From positions 1 to 64,000 of the forward strand of contig JANOVV010000009.1 in NCBI GenBank assembly GCA_031417555.1: 64,000 nt of DNA, written 5' to 3'. Origin of the DNA: JADKIH01 sp031417555 (GTDB lineage Bacteria; Bacteroidota; Bacteroidia; AKYH767-A; 2013-40CM-41-45). Position numbers and translations under genes: made by a program. Positions 34,478 to 44,272 of the stretch are shown in pieces. The notes beneath the pieces are model-generated. The model saw only the letters and a program-made list of their open reading frames with translations. It was not told the DNA's origin and ran no database searches. Each line of letters opens with the position of its first letter. Positions within the stretch are counted from its first letter, which is position 1.

Positions 34478-35329
34478 ATGAAGACAACTTTAGTTAAAAA
34501 ATCATCCGGCGAAATAGTACCTTTTTCTTCGGATAAATTAAAAAAATCATTACAACATTCAGGTGCAAATGAAGAAACAATAAATACGATCATTAATAAA
34601 ATTGAAAAAATTCTCTATGAAGGGATTTCGACAAAAAATATTTACCGCAACGCTTTCAATTTATTAAAAACTTTATCTAAACCATTTGCAGCAAAATATA
34701 AATTAAAACAAGCAATAATGGAGCTTGGGCCGTCAGGTTTTCCATTTGAAAAATACTATGCAGAAATATTAAAATACCAGGGATTCAAAACTTCAGTTGG
34801 TGAATTCGTTAAAGGAAAATGTGTGATACATGAAGTCGATATCGTTGCTATAAAGACTGACAAATATTGTATGATCGAATGTAAATACCACAATACGCCG
34901 GGAATAAATAGTGACGTAAAAATCCCACTTTATATTCATTCACGCTTTAAAGATATTGAAAATGAATGGTTAAAATTGCCCGAACATAAAAACAAAGTCC
35001 ATCAAGGATGGGTAGTAACGAATACAAAATTCACCTCAGATGCAATTCAATATGGGAATTGTATAGGCCTAAATTTAATTAGTTGGGATTATCCAATTCT
35101 CGCAGGGTTACGTGAACAAATTGATCAATCAGGTTTATATCCCATAACTTGCCTGCTTTCAATAACTCAATCAGAAAAACAAATGCTTCTTGAAAATAAA
35201 ATAGTCTTATGCAAAGAAATAAATAATAACCCGGAATTACTTTCACTGGCCAAAATTAATTCAAAAAGACGCACTTCAATTCTTAATGAAGCAAATTCTT
35301 TATGCAAAAAAGATACAATTATTTCATAA
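34478..35329 (+). CDS. ATP-cone protein with PD-(D/E)XK nuclease-like domain
   Basis: A 283-aa protein of unknown role. Residues about 1-90 form an ATP-cone (KKSSGEIVPFSSDKL, as in ribonucleotide reductase and NrdR), a nucleotide-binding regulatory fold. Residues about 95-215 resemble Mrr-type restriction endonuclease folds with Asp121 in HEVDIVAIK and Glu134-x-Lys136 in MIECKYHN, the expected catalytic arrangement. The tail (about 225-283) may hold a helix-hairpin-helix. It suggests a nuclease controlled by the ATP/dATP state. It is the first gene of a plus-strand run with the beta-CASP nuclease, stress proteins and CoA transferase. Confidence 0.8.
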   Translation: MKTTLVKKSSGEIVPFSSDKLKKSLQHSGANEETINTIINKIEKILYEGISTKNIYRNAFNLLKTLSKPFAAKYKLKQAIMELGPSGFPFEKYYAEILKYQGFKTSVGEFVKGKCVIHEVDIVAIKTDKYCMIECKYHNTPGINSDVKIPLYIHSRFKDIENEWLKLPEHKNKVHQGWVVTNTKFTSDAIQYGNCIGLNLISWDYPILAGLREQIDQSGLYPITCLLSITQSEKQMLLENKIVLCKEINNNPELLSLAKINSKRRTSILNEANSLCKKDTIIS

Positions 35330-35407
35330 ATATATTATCATTTAAAATAAATTAGTACCACTGACGCAACTAATTTTATTAATATAACATTGAAAGCTTT
35401 ATAAAAA

Positions 35408-36787
35408 ATGGAAAATAATCAAAAAATAAAAATCACATTTCTAGGGGCTTCAGGTACTGTTACCGGCTCAAAATATTTACTTACCGTTTTTGGAAAAAAT
35501 ATTCTTGTTGATTGCGGACTTTTTCAAGGATTAAAAAAATTACGTCTTTTAAATTGGGAAAAATTACCGATTGAAAGCAGCAAAATCGATATTGTACTTC
35601 TTACACATGGCCATCTAGATCATGTTGGTTTTCTACCCCTTCTTGTAAAAACAGGATTCACAGGTAAAATATTTGCCACCGGACCTACAATAGAAATCGC
35701 CAACATTATACTTCGTGATAGTGCAAGAATTCAGGAAGAAGATGCTGATAGAGCCAATGAAGAAGGTTTTTCAAAACACAAACCAGCTAAACCTCTTTAC
35801 AACTCAAAAGATGTAGAGAAAACTATTCCACACTTTGAATCTCAACCATTAAATAAATGGATAATTATTTACGAAAATATTTCTCTTCGCTTTAGATATG
35901 TAGGACATATAATTGGAGCAACATTTATTGAATTAAAAATAGGAAATAAACTATTTGTCTTTTCCGGAGACATTGGCAGAGAAAATGACCTGCTAATGTT
36001 TCCGCCCGAAAAACCGGAGCATGCCGATGTTCTCTTTATTGAATCAACCTATGGAAATAGAATCCATCCTGAGAATATGGAAAAAACTCTTATTGATGCA
36101 ATTTCCAATGCTGCGAAAAATAATGGAACCATAATAATACCAAGTTTTGCCGTTGAACGTACTCAATTGCTAATGTATATATTATGGAATCTAAGAAAGA
36201 AAAATGCCATTCCCCTTATTCCTGTGTACATGGATAGTCCAATGGGGAAAAATGCTCTTGAAGTTTTTCATCATAACCTCGAATGGCATAAACTTTCGAT
36301 AGAAGATTGTAACGAAATGTGTAAAGATATTATAAGCATTCAAACCATTCAGGAAACATGGAAACTGGTTAAGGACAAAAATTCAAAAATTGTTATCGCC
36401 GGCGGCGGAATGGCTTCAGGTGGAAGAGTCTTAGTTTATTTTCAAAATTATCTCGGTGACCCGAGAGCAAGTATTCTTTTAGTTGGATATCAATCCGAAG
36501 GAACACGAGGAAGAAGTTTACTTGAAGGAGCTACTGAATTAAAATTATTTGGTAAATTATATCCTGTAAAAGCTAAGACTATAAATATCGGCGGACTATC
36601 AGCGCACGCTGATCAACGTGAACTTATTAATTGGCTGAATAAAATTTCCAACAAACCTGAAGAAATCTTTATTATTCATGGCGAAAAAGATGGAGCTGAA
36701 GGTTTAAAAAATAAAATAAAAGAAGTATATAACTGGAATTGTCAGATTCCACAATTAAATCAGGTTTTTGAAATCAATATAGATTGA
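35408..36787 (+). CDS. Beta-CASP metallo-beta-lactamase-fold ribonuclease
   Basis: A 459-aa protein of the CPSF73/YSH1-like family of RNA-processing nucleases. The zinc motif is LTHGHLDHVGFLPLL, with further ligands in FSGDIGRENDLLM. The beta-CASP region carries IIIPSFAVERTQ and IVIAGGGMASGGRV, and the C-terminal RMMBL part has INIGGLSAHADQREL. The bacterial members closest to this are often annotated as exonucleases; the RNA or DNA target is not known. Its neighbour is the ATP-cone nuclease-like gene, 78 bp upstream. Confidence 0.88.
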   Translation: MENNQKIKITFLGASGTVTGSKYLLTVFGKNILVDCGLFQGLKKLRLLNWEKLPIESSKIDIVLLTHGHLDHVGFLPLLVKTGFTGKIFATGPTIEIANIILRDSARIQEEDADRANEEGFSKHKPAKPLYNSKDVEKTIPHFESQPLNKWIIIYENISLRFRYVGHIIGATFIELKIGNKLFVFSGDIGRENDLLMFPPEKPEHADVLFIESTYGNRIHPENMEKTLIDAISNAAKNNGTIIIPSFAVERTQLLMYILWNLRKKNAIPLIPVYMDSPMGKNALEVFHHNLEWHKLSIEDCNEMCKDIISIQTIQETWKLVKDKNSKIVIAGGGMASGGRVLVYFQNYLGDPRASILLVGYQSEGTRGRSLLEGATELKLFGKLYPVKAKTINIGGLSAHADQRELINWLNKISNKPEEIFIIHGEKDGAEGLKNKIKEVYNWNCQIPQLNQVFEINID

Positions 36788-36895
36788 ATTTTATTTGATG
36801 TGTTTCTTAAAAATTAAAAGAATAGTAAAATAGTTACTTAAAATTAATAGTAAATAAATAAAATAGAAATTATAATTCAAAATAATATTAAAAAA

Positions 36896-37726
36896 ATGAA
36901 AACAATTCTGGTACCTACTGATTTTTCAAAATGCGCAGATAACGCAGTAAATTATGCAATGAAATTTGCAAGTAAATTCAACTCAAAAATAATTCTACAT
37001 AATTCAACTCATTTACCAACATTAACAGTTGAAGTACCTTTTGAGGAAATCAATGAAGAAAAATTGCTTGCTGAGAATAAAAATAATATGAATTTTTATC
37101 TTCAAAATGAAATAATAAAAAATAACAACCTGGTTATTGAAAATAATGTAAGCTTTGGTTTTGCTGTAGATAATATCATATCTCTGGCTAAAGAAAATAA
37201 AGCAAATATTATTATTATGGGAACTAAAGGTGCCAGTAACCTTGAAGGCTTACTTTTAGGAAGCATTGCTACTTCCGTCATGGAAAAAGCAACGTGTCCG
37301 GTTCTTGTTATTCCACAAAATGCTGCGTTTAACGATATCAAAAAAATAGTTTTTGCAACCGATTACCATAAAAACGATATTGAATCTATTCAGTTTCTTT
37401 CAACTATTGCATCTAAATTTAATACTGAAATATTAGTTATTCATGAATCTGCTGTAACACTTACCGATAACCTTGAAAGAGATCTCTTTGAAATATTCAA
37501 AAAAGAAGTTCTTGAAAAGATTTCTTACAAAAATATTTCATTTAAATTTATTATTGGTTATAGTATTTCAAAAGATCTAAATTTAATATTAGAAGAAGAA
37601 CATGCTGACCTGCTAGCAATCTCTACTAGGAAAAAAAATATTTTTACCAAACTTTTTGATAGAAGCCTGACTAAGCTAATTACTCATCATACAAAAATTC
37701 CTGTAATTGCTTTTCATGCTAAATAA
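36896..37726 (+). CDS. Universal stress protein, tandem-domain
   Basis: A 276-aa protein made of two UspA domains (about 1-142 and 147-276). The first keeps the ATP-binding signature G-2x-G-9x-G(S/T) as MGTKGASNLEGLLLGS; the second does not, so only one site is likely to bind nucleotide. The opening MKTILVPTDFSKCADNAVNY is typical. Tandem Usps of this form are strongly tied to hypoxic and stationary-phase survival in other bacteria. It precedes the CoA-transferase gene by 18 bp, probably on one transcript. It is one of three paralogues in the window. Confidence 0.92.
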   Translation: MKTILVPTDFSKCADNAVNYAMKFASKFNSKIILHNSTHLPTLTVEVPFEEINEEKLLAENKNNMNFYLQNEIIKNNNLVIENNVSFGFAVDNIISLAKENKANIIIMGTKGASNLEGLLLGSIATSVMEKATCPVLVIPQNAAFNDIKKIVFATDYHKNDIESIQFLSTIASKFNTEILVIHESAVTLTDNLERDLFEIFKKEVLEKISYKNISFKFIIGYSISKDLNLILEEEHADLLAISTRKKNIFTKLFDRSLTKLITHHTKIPVIAFHAK

Positions 37727-37744
37727 TTTAGAAATATATAATCC

Positions 37745-39013
37745 GTGATAAAATATAATACAGCAGACGAAGCCTTAAGTATAATAAATAGCAATGAAAG
37801 AGTTTTTATTCATGGTGGAGCTGCAACTCCTCAAGTTCTTATAAATGCACTTACATCAAGACATAACGAATTAAAAAATGTTGAAATAACACACATACAT
37901 ACTGAAGGCGAGGCTTCTTATGCAAACCCTGAATACGCTAGTTCATTTCGGATTAACAGCTTTTTTATCGGAAATAATTTAAGAAAATTCGTTAATCATA
38001 AAAACGTACAGTACATTCCGGTTTTTCTAAGTGAAATTCCTGCTTTATTTCGAAAAGGAATTATGCCAATCGATACTGCTCTTATTCATGTTTCTGTTCC
38101 CGACAAACATGGATTTTGTTCCCTTGGCGTATCAGTTGATATAGCAAAAGCAGCAACAGATAAAGCAAAAAAAATAATTGCTTTAGTAAACCCTAATATG
38201 CCCAGGTCACATGGTGATGGTCAAATCCATTACAGTAAATTTACAATGGCCGTATATATAGAAACCCCTATTTTTGAAATTAAGCCGGCAATAGCTACGG
38301 AAACTGAAATTGCTATTGGTAAATATATTGCTTCAATTGTTGATGATAATGCCACTCTACAAATGGGAATTGGTGGAATACCCGGTGCCGTTTTACAATG
38401 TTTAAATAATCACAAAAATTTAGGTATACATTCAGAAATGTTTACAGATGCTATTCTTCCTTTAGTTGAAAACGGAGTAATTAACGGTACAAAAAAAAAT
38501 AAACATCCAGGAAAAATAGTCGCTGCCTTTGCAATGGGTACTCGCAAACTATATGATTTTATACACGATAACCCAATGGTTGCATTATTGGATGTTGCTT
38601 ATGTAAATGACGCTTCTGTGATAAGAAGAAATGATAAAGTAACTGCCATAAACAGTGCAGTAGAAATCGATCTAAGCGGACAGGTTTGTGCTGACTCCAT
38701 CGGCGGAAAAATTATAAGCGGCGTTGGAGGGCAGATGGACTTTATTCGTGGAGCTGCATTAAGTGAAGGTGGTAAACCTATAATCGCATTATCCTCTGTT
38801 ACATCGAAAGGAAAATCCAAAATTTCATCTGTCTTAACACCCGGTGCCGGTGTTGTTACAACAAGAGCTCACGTACATTTTGTCGTAACTGAATATGGTA
38901 TCGCTGATTTATATGGTAAAAATATTGCACAAAGAGCAAAAGCTTTAATTGCAATTGCACATCCGTCTCATCAGGAAAAATTAGAAAAAGATGCATTTGA
39001 ATTATATGGCTAG
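37745..39013 (+). CDS. Acetyl-CoA hydrolase/4-hydroxybutyrate CoA-transferase family protein
   Basis: A 422-aa family I-type CoA transferase. Recognisable segments are HVSVPDKHGFCSLGVSVD, GIGGIPGAVLQCL, the catalytic Glu in GIHSEMFTDA and VVTEYGIADLYGKN. Family members exchange CoA between acetyl-CoA and acids such as acetate, propionate or 4-hydroxybutyrate, or hydrolyse acyl-CoA. Coupling to fermentation or acetate overflow under low oxygen would fit the surroundings. The start is GTG at 37745, 18 bp after the stress protein gene; there is no in-frame ATG close by. Confidence 0.9.
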   Translation: MIKYNTADEALSIINSNERVFIHGGAATPQVLINALTSRHNELKNVEITHIHTEGEASYANPEYASSFRINSFFIGNNLRKFVNHKNVQYIPVFLSEIPALFRKGIMPIDTALIHVSVPDKHGFCSLGVSVDIAKAATDKAKKIIALVNPNMPRSHGDGQIHYSKFTMAVYIETPIFEIKPAIATETEIAIGKYIASIVDDNATLQMGIGGIPGAVLQCLNNHKNLGIHSEMFTDAILPLVENGVINGTKKNKHPGKIVAAFAMGTRKLYDFIHDNPMVALLDVAYVNDASVIRRNDKVTAINSAVEIDLSGQVCADSIGGKIISGVGGQMDFIRGAALSEGGKPIIALSSVTSKGKSKISSVLTPGAGVVTTRAHVHFVVTEYGIADLYGKNIAQRAKALIAIAHPSHQEKLEKDAFELYG

Positions 39014-39433
39014 AATTCAGTTAAAAGATTAATATTAAATAATTGTTTCTTATTTATACGGATTTGTTTTCAACCTTTTTAACGAAGTAAATTGCTCTAT
39101 TAAAATGAAAACACTGATTAATGTCTTTCTTAAAACTGAGTATTATCATTCGTATTCATCGTTTTTAAAATTAAATTTACAACAAACTATAATTTTCAAT
39201 GAATTTACAGTAATTAAATCGGTATGATATTACTGTAGCTTCAATAGCTTTAAACAAATATCCTTTATTTGAAAATCGAAAATTAAACGTAAGTCGAATA
39301 ATTCTCATTTGAAATTTAATAAATAATTCAATTAAAAATCATTCTATTCTGAATTCCTCTATTTCAAATATTAGTAATTACGAAATTTAAAAAATAATAT
39401 TTAAAACTTGTACTTGTTAACAGATACTAAAAA
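39014..39433. other. 420-bp A+T-rich gap with one inverted repeat
   Basis: No open frame of note. TACAGTAAT (39206-39214) and ATTACTGTA (39229-39237) form a 9-bp inverted repeat with a 14-nt loop and no T tract. It could be an operator or weak hairpin. No TGAT-N4-ATCA core is present. I see nothing else in the gap; a promoter for the following stress protein must lie here but is not obvious. Confidence 0.45.
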
Positions 39434-40291
39434 ATGAAAACAATAATAGTTGCAACTGACTTTTCAATTAATGCTGATAGTGCCTTAAAATATGCGGTTG
39501 AAATCAATCAAATACTTAAAGCAAAAATTATCTTATTTCATTCTTATCAGATTTTTGCAGACGCATCAAATCTACTTAAGGCAATTCCATCTGAAAATGA
39601 AATAAAAAATAATCTATTAAACTTATTAGAAATTCAAAAACAAAAAATCCTTTCATCTACTGGTTTAATAAAATCAGATATTGAATTAGTTACTTCTGCT
39701 GGACCGTTTATTGATCAACTACAATCATTAGTAGAGAAGAAAAATGCAGAACTAATATTATTGGGGACTAAAGGGGCTTCCAGTGTAAAGGAAATATTCA
39801 TGGGTACTAATACCTTACATGCAATAGACAAAGTAAATTGTCCGATTATAGCTGTCCCTCAAACATCAAATTATCAAGAAATTAATAAAATAGTTTTTGC
39901 AACAAATTATGTCGAAAATGATTTTGAAAATATAAATAAAGTAGTAGATTTTGCTAAACACTTCAACGCCCAAGTTATTATGCTGCATGTTGAAACAGGA
40001 AAACCATCTAAGTCACATACATTTAGTCAAACAGAACAATTTTTTCAACAGGTAAAAGAAAGTAGCAATTATGAAAAACTAACTTTTAAATTGATAGAAA
40101 ATAAAAACGCAGAAGAAGCCATAAGTTCATATTTAGATGATACAAAAGCAGATTTATTTGCATTAACTACCAGACAAAGATCTTTATTCCAAAAAATATT
40201 TGACATAAGCTTAACTCATAAAATAATAAACCATATACATGTACCTTTAATGGTTTTCCATGTTAAAGAAAGAGGAAATTATTTTTTATAA
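39434..40291 (+). CDS. Universal stress protein, tandem-domain
   Basis: A 285-aa double UspA protein, paralogous to those at 36.9 and 54.2 kb. The first domain has the nucleotide-binding signature LGTKGASSVKEIFMGT; the second (about 150-285) lacks it. Divergence from its neighbours is clear beyond these motifs, so the copies are old rather than a recent duplication. The gene stands after a 420-bp gap and before a serine-hydrolase-like gene 92 bp downstream. Confidence 0.9.
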   Translation: MKTIIVATDFSINADSALKYAVEINQILKAKIILFHSYQIFADASNLLKAIPSENEIKNNLLNLLEIQKQKILSSTGLIKSDIELVTSAGPFIDQLQSLVEKKNAELILLGTKGASSVKEIFMGTNTLHAIDKVNCPIIAVPQTSNYQEINKIVFATNYVENDFENINKVVDFAKHFNAQVIMLHVETGKPSKSHTFSQTEQFFQQVKESSNYEKLTFKLIENKNAEEAISSYLDDTKADLFALTTRQRSLFQKIFDISLTHKIINHIHVPLMVFHVKERGNYFL

Positions 40292-40383
40292 AATACTATT
40301 TCTGCAGAATATTATTGAAAATTAAAATATTATAAGGTTCTGAAAAAAAACAAATTACATGATTGTAAAAACAAGAAATAAGA

Positions 40384-41568
40384 ATGAAAACATTTTTGAC
40401 TAATATACTTTTAGTAATTATAGTATTTAACACAAATGCCCAAAGTTCGTTGAAATTATTTATCGATAGCATTGCCAACGAACATATAAAAAACAATAAT
40501 GATTTAGCCCTTATAATCGGAATCAACAATAGAGGAAATGAACAAATATTTTATTATGGTGAAACAGAAAAAGGAAACAAAATACATCCTGATTCATCAA
40601 GTATTTTTGAATTAGGTCAAATAACCCAGGTTTTTACATCTATTCTCTACGCTGACATGGTCATAAAAGGAGAATTAAATGCTGATGATCAGATTCAAAA
40701 ATATCTTCCTGTTACTATTACTTCCCCTATGTATGAAAAAATTATATGTAAACCGCTTCAAAGAGAAAACCCCTTCCAAAAAAATGCAGACGACTATTCA
40801 AAAATTGAATACACACAATATGTTTGCCACCCTGATCCGGATACTAAACCACAACCTATACTTCTTTGTTATTTATCCACTCATACATCAGGTTTACCAA
40901 ATTTACCTGACAATTTGAAAAAAAATAAAAAGAACCCATATGCCAGCTATTCCAAAGAAAACTTATATGAGTTCCTGAAAAAGTATTCATTATCCTCACC
41001 AATCGGTTATGATTTTCATTATTCGTTGCTCGGCACTTCCCTTCTCGGGCATATTATGGAATTAAAAACAAAAAGTAATTATGAAGATCTTCTTTTAAAA
41101 AATATATTCTCTAAATTAAACATGAACAATACTCGAATATCTCTCAACTATGATAAAAACAGACTCCTTAACGGACATAGTAAAAATGGAAAAATTACAG
41201 ATCATTGGACCTTTAATGTATTAGCTCCTAGCGGAGCTTTGAATAGCAATATTACGGATATGATGAAATTTTTATATGCCAATATAAGTACTGATAAATA
41301 CCCATTGAAAGACGTGCTTGATTATACACACAATCCTCGCATTTTAATTAACAATAAAAAATACGGTTCTACATCAGTCGCTTTAGGGTGGATGGTGAAT
41401 CCTTTAAATACTGAAAATTTGAATTATGTTTGGCAGTCAGGTTTAACAGGTGGGTTTGCTTCTTTTATTGGTTTTGTTGAAACAAGCAGATCCGGAATTG
41501 TAATACTTTCAAATACTTCTGTTCCGGTTGAGAACCTTGGAAAAATAATACTTCAAAAATTAAACTAA
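40384..41568 (+). CDS. Catalytically degenerate serine hydrolase (beta-lactamase class C fold)
   Basis: A 394-aa exported protein with signal peptide MKTFLTNILLVIIVFNTNA. The fold matches class C beta-lactamase/esterase families (FELG-ITQVFTSILYADMVIKGELN, then GHIMELK and GLTGGFASFIGFVE). The catalytic motifs are changed. SxxK reads QITQ (Gln79, Gln82), YxN reads YSL (213-215), and the HxG/KTG box reads QSG (351-353). Loss of the nucleophilic Ser and general-base Lys means the normal reaction is very unlikely. The reading frame is intact, so it may be a binding protein, perhaps for peptidoglycan. A minus-strand L,D-transpeptidase is its convergent neighbour. Confidence 0.85.
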   Translation: MKTFLTNILLVIIVFNTNAQSSLKLFIDSIANEHIKNNNDLALIIGINNRGNEQIFYYGETEKGNKIHPDSSSIFELGQITQVFTSILYADMVIKGELNADDQIQKYLPVTITSPMYEKIICKPLQRENPFQKNADDYSKIEYTQYVCHPDPDTKPQPILLCYLSTHTSGLPNLPDNLKKNKKNPYASYSKENLYEFLKKYSLSSPIGYDFHYSLLGTSLLGHIMELKTKSNYEDLLLKNIFSKLNMNNTRISLNYDKNRLLNGHSKNGKITDHWTFNVLAPSGALNSNITDMMKFLYANISTDKYPLKDVLDYTHNPRILINNKKYGSTSVALGWMVNPLNTENLNYVWQSGLTGGFASFIGFVETSRSGIVILSNTSVPVENLGKIILQKLN

Positions 41569-41637
41569 AATTCACATTAAAATAAATACCCACTCATTAA
41601 TAAATAATTATATAAGATTTTTTATTTTGTTTCCAAT

Positions 41638-43275
41638 TTAAAATACTACTTTTTTCTTCTCAGTACTAAACAAATTTATTTTATCAAACATTATACTATC
41701 TAAACGATAAACATCATTAAAAAAGAAAATAGTGTTGGAATCAGCTTCACAAGTAAAATAACGAATATGAATCGGTAACGGTTTAAATAAATCAACTTTT
41801 TTCCTCTCCTTTTTTTTAAGATAATAATTTAATGAATCAGAATTAAAATTAATAGTACAACAAGACAATAATTCTCTTGCCAATTCTTTTGCTCTTTCAA
41901 GACGAATACAACCGTGACTAAAAGCACGTTTCTCCTTATTAAATAAGCTTCTCGAATTTGTATCATGAACATAAATACCAAACTTATTTGCAAAAATAAA
42001 TTTCAAAACTCCTAATGTATTTTCATCTCCATCGCGTTGCCGTATTTTAAATGGAAAATATTTTTCAGAATATTTTTTCCATTTTATTTTTTTAATGTCC
42101 TTTAAATTTCCGGAATTATCAAATACTTCCATCTTGCGTCTGGAAAGATAAGAAGTGTCTTTCAGTAAAATCGGTAAAATCTCTTTAGTTGCAATGCTAA
42201 ACGGAACAGTCCAATAAGGATAAATATAAAAATGAGTAATTTTTGAATCAAGCCTGAATGGCGAAGAAGTCTCAGGTTTACCAATAATAACTTTTGAATA
42301 TAACTCCAATGTATCGCATTTGAATAATTTCAAATCATAAGAAGGTACATTAATAATTACATAATAATCTTCATTTACCTTATTATCCCATTTCAATCTT
42401 TCAAGATTTACACAGATAATATTGATCTTATTTTCCAAATAATTTAGTACCAGCTGAATTGAATCAGGTATTATGCTTGTATTCTCTGAAACTTTGCCTA
42501 CTTCATAAATCGAATTAAAATAATAATTTGACATTAAATCCATTTTAGATTTCTCTGGAATAGGATTAGAAGAATTATCCTTGTTAAATTCTTTAAGGTA
42601 ATTCATTAAATGTTTTTTCAAAAACTGATATTCATTTGATACAGGCTCACATGATTCTAGCGATTGCTTAATCCTGTTTTCAGATAAAGCGCTTTTAATG
42701 AGTGATAAAACATTAATTTTCATTTCGTCACTCTTCCATCTAGGCTTTAGGTTCTCCGAATTCAATTGTCCCTTATTCAGATCAACTGCCAATTTGAAAA
42801 AAACATCTGTAAGCAAAATATTAATTTCATATAACCTTGTTGCATTAATCTTATTGTTCGAATAATTAAATATATGATTTATTCTCGTTTTTAATTGTTC
42901 AAAGTAATATTTATTAGAAGAAAGGCCATAATAATTTGCTTGATCTATAAAATTTAAAAGAGAATCAGCAACAGGAAGTAATTTTTCATCCCTTGTCCAT
43001 AATGGCTTCATATGATTTTGAAAAAATAAATCATAAATCCATTCAGATGTATTCAAAGTATCTTCAAGTAAAATTAATAAACCATCTTTCTTATATTGAA
43101 ATAATTGCTCTTCCAAAATCTGTATTACCTGCTTATCTATAGACTCGGTTTTCTCAACAATTTTTTCAGGAGCATTCTTATGCTTTTGCTTACAAGAAGA
43201 AAATAAAACAATAAAATAGATTAATGAAAAACTCGATATAAATTTAAAATATTTAAATAAGGCATTAAAGTTCAT
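41638..43275 (-). CDS. Lipoprotein L,D-transpeptidase (YkuD/LdtD-like)
   Basis: A 545-aa envelope enzyme that makes 3-3 cross-links in peptidoglycan. The N-terminus has a lipobox (VLFSSC, Cys28). A long helical/scaffold region (about 50-290, with a possible peptidoglycan-binding part) precedes the YkuD domain (about 295-480) with the active-site motif FSHGCIRLERA (catalytic Cys) and KFGIYVHDTN. This architecture matches the LdtD/YcbB group. It is the last gene of the perM-mlaEFD run, 5 bp after mlaD, so envelope lipid transport and wall cross-linking would be co-regulated. Confidence 0.88.
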   Translation of the reverse strand: MNFNALFKYFKFISSFSLIYFIVLFSSCKQKHKNAPEKIVEKTESIDKQVIQILEEQLFQYKKDGLLILLEDTLNTSEWIYDLFFQNHMKPLWTRDEKLLPVADSLLNFIDQANYYGLSSNKYYFEQLKTRINHIFNYSNNKINATRLYEINILLTDVFFKLAVDLNKGQLNSENLKPRWKSDEMKINVLSLIKSALSENRIKQSLESCEPVSNEYQFLKKHLMNYLKEFNKDNSSNPIPEKSKMDLMSNYYFNSIYEVGKVSENTSIIPDSIQLVLNYLENKINIICVNLERLKWDNKVNEDYYVIINVPSYDLKLFKCDTLELYSKVIIGKPETSSPFRLDSKITHFYIYPYWTVPFSIATKEILPILLKDTSYLSRRKMEVFDNSGNLKDIKKIKWKKYSEKYFPFKIRQRDGDENTLGVLKFIFANKFGIYVHDTNSRSLFNKEKRAFSHGCIRLERAKELARELLSCCTINFNSDSLNYYLKKKERKKVDLFKPLPIHIRYFTCEADSNTIFFFNDVYRLDSIMFDKINLFSTEKKKVVF

Positions 43276-43280
43276 ATAAA

Positions 43281-44264
43281 TTATTTGCCCTTCTTTTCAT
43301 TCTGTTTCAATTTTTCTTGTCTCTTAAAATAACCCCTTAGTAAAAAACTCTTCTTTAATGCTTCCATATTTTCATTAAAATTTTTTGTACTGTTTTCAAT
43401 ATTAATTAGGCTGGACTTTAAACGACCCGCAGTACCTGTATCATTTAATAAAGTTCCAATTGAGCCATTTCCATTATTTATCTTTTGAACGATTGTTTTA
43501 AGTTCATTTGCTGAAAAATTAATTAATTCTCCGCTCGCTTTAACTTCACTGATTGTTTTTTGTAAATCCGTTCCCATTATTGAATCATTCAACAGTACCC
43601 CTACTAAACCTTTACCTTCCTTAATTTGATGAACAACATCAGAAAGTTCTGCAGAGGTCATTGAGAGATTACTACTCATTACATCCAGGTTTCTAATCGT
43701 GTGACCTATACCTTCCATAAGTGTTGTATCCATTAATAAAGTATAGATTGTTCCTTTACTATTATTAATATTTCCTGTAATGTTTTTAAGATTTTCGGAA
43801 ATTACGGCTACATTGCTATTCGTATATTCCAACGTACGCAACATTTCATCAGCATCTAAATTTTGAATACTCAATATTTCATCACCGTCACTAATTAAAG
43901 GGAAGCTTACAGTACCTGGATGAATATTGACTAATTTATTTCCCATTAAACCATCTGTACCCACGCTGGCTCTTGCATTTTTTCTAATTATTTCTTTCAA
44001 GTTGGCTTCAATTGACATTTCTACTTTGACAGTAGTATCACTAACAATCAAAATTTGCTTAACTGTACCAATATCAATACCTGAATAACGTACATTGTTT
44101 CCTGCTTGTAGTCCGCTAACGTTTTGGAAAGTGGCATATAATGTAATTGTTTTTCCAAACATATTCTTATTGTTTCCAATAAAATATAAACCAATCACCA
44201 GTAATAGAACTCCCGATACTACAAAAATTCCTAATTTTATATTATGATTTACATCCTTTTTCAT
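43281..44264 (-). CDS. mlaD: MCE-domain lipid transport protein (MlaD-like)
   Basis: A 327-aa protein with one N-terminal membrane segment (about residues 10-30) and an MCE domain (about 37-115: LYATFQNVSGLQAGNNVRYSG). A long helical tail follows, with repeated segments of the type GSIGTLLNDT and GLVGVLLNDSIMG. In MlaFED systems MlaD is the periplasmic substrate-binding part that moves phospholipids between membranes. It lies between mlaF and the L,D-transpeptidase. The length exceeds E. coli MlaD (183 aa), as is common for Bacteroidota MCE proteins. Confidence 0.88.
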   Translation of the reverse strand: MKKDVNHNIKLGIFVVSGVLLLVIGLYFIGNNKNMFGKTITLYATFQNVSGLQAGNNVRYSGIDIGTVKQILIVSDTTVKVEMSIEANLKEIIRKNARASVGTDGLMGNKLVNIHPGTVSFPLISDGDEILSIQNLDADEMLRTLEYTNSNVAVISENLKNITGNINNSKGTIYTLLMDTTLMEGIGHTIRNLDVMSSNLSMTSAELSDVVHQIKEGKGLVGVLLNDSIMGTDLQKTISEVKASGELINFSANELKTIVQKINNGNGSIGTLLNDTGTAGRLKSSLINIENSTKNFNENMEALKKSFLLRGYFKRQEKLKQNEKKGK

Positions 44265-44272
44265 AGTGAATT

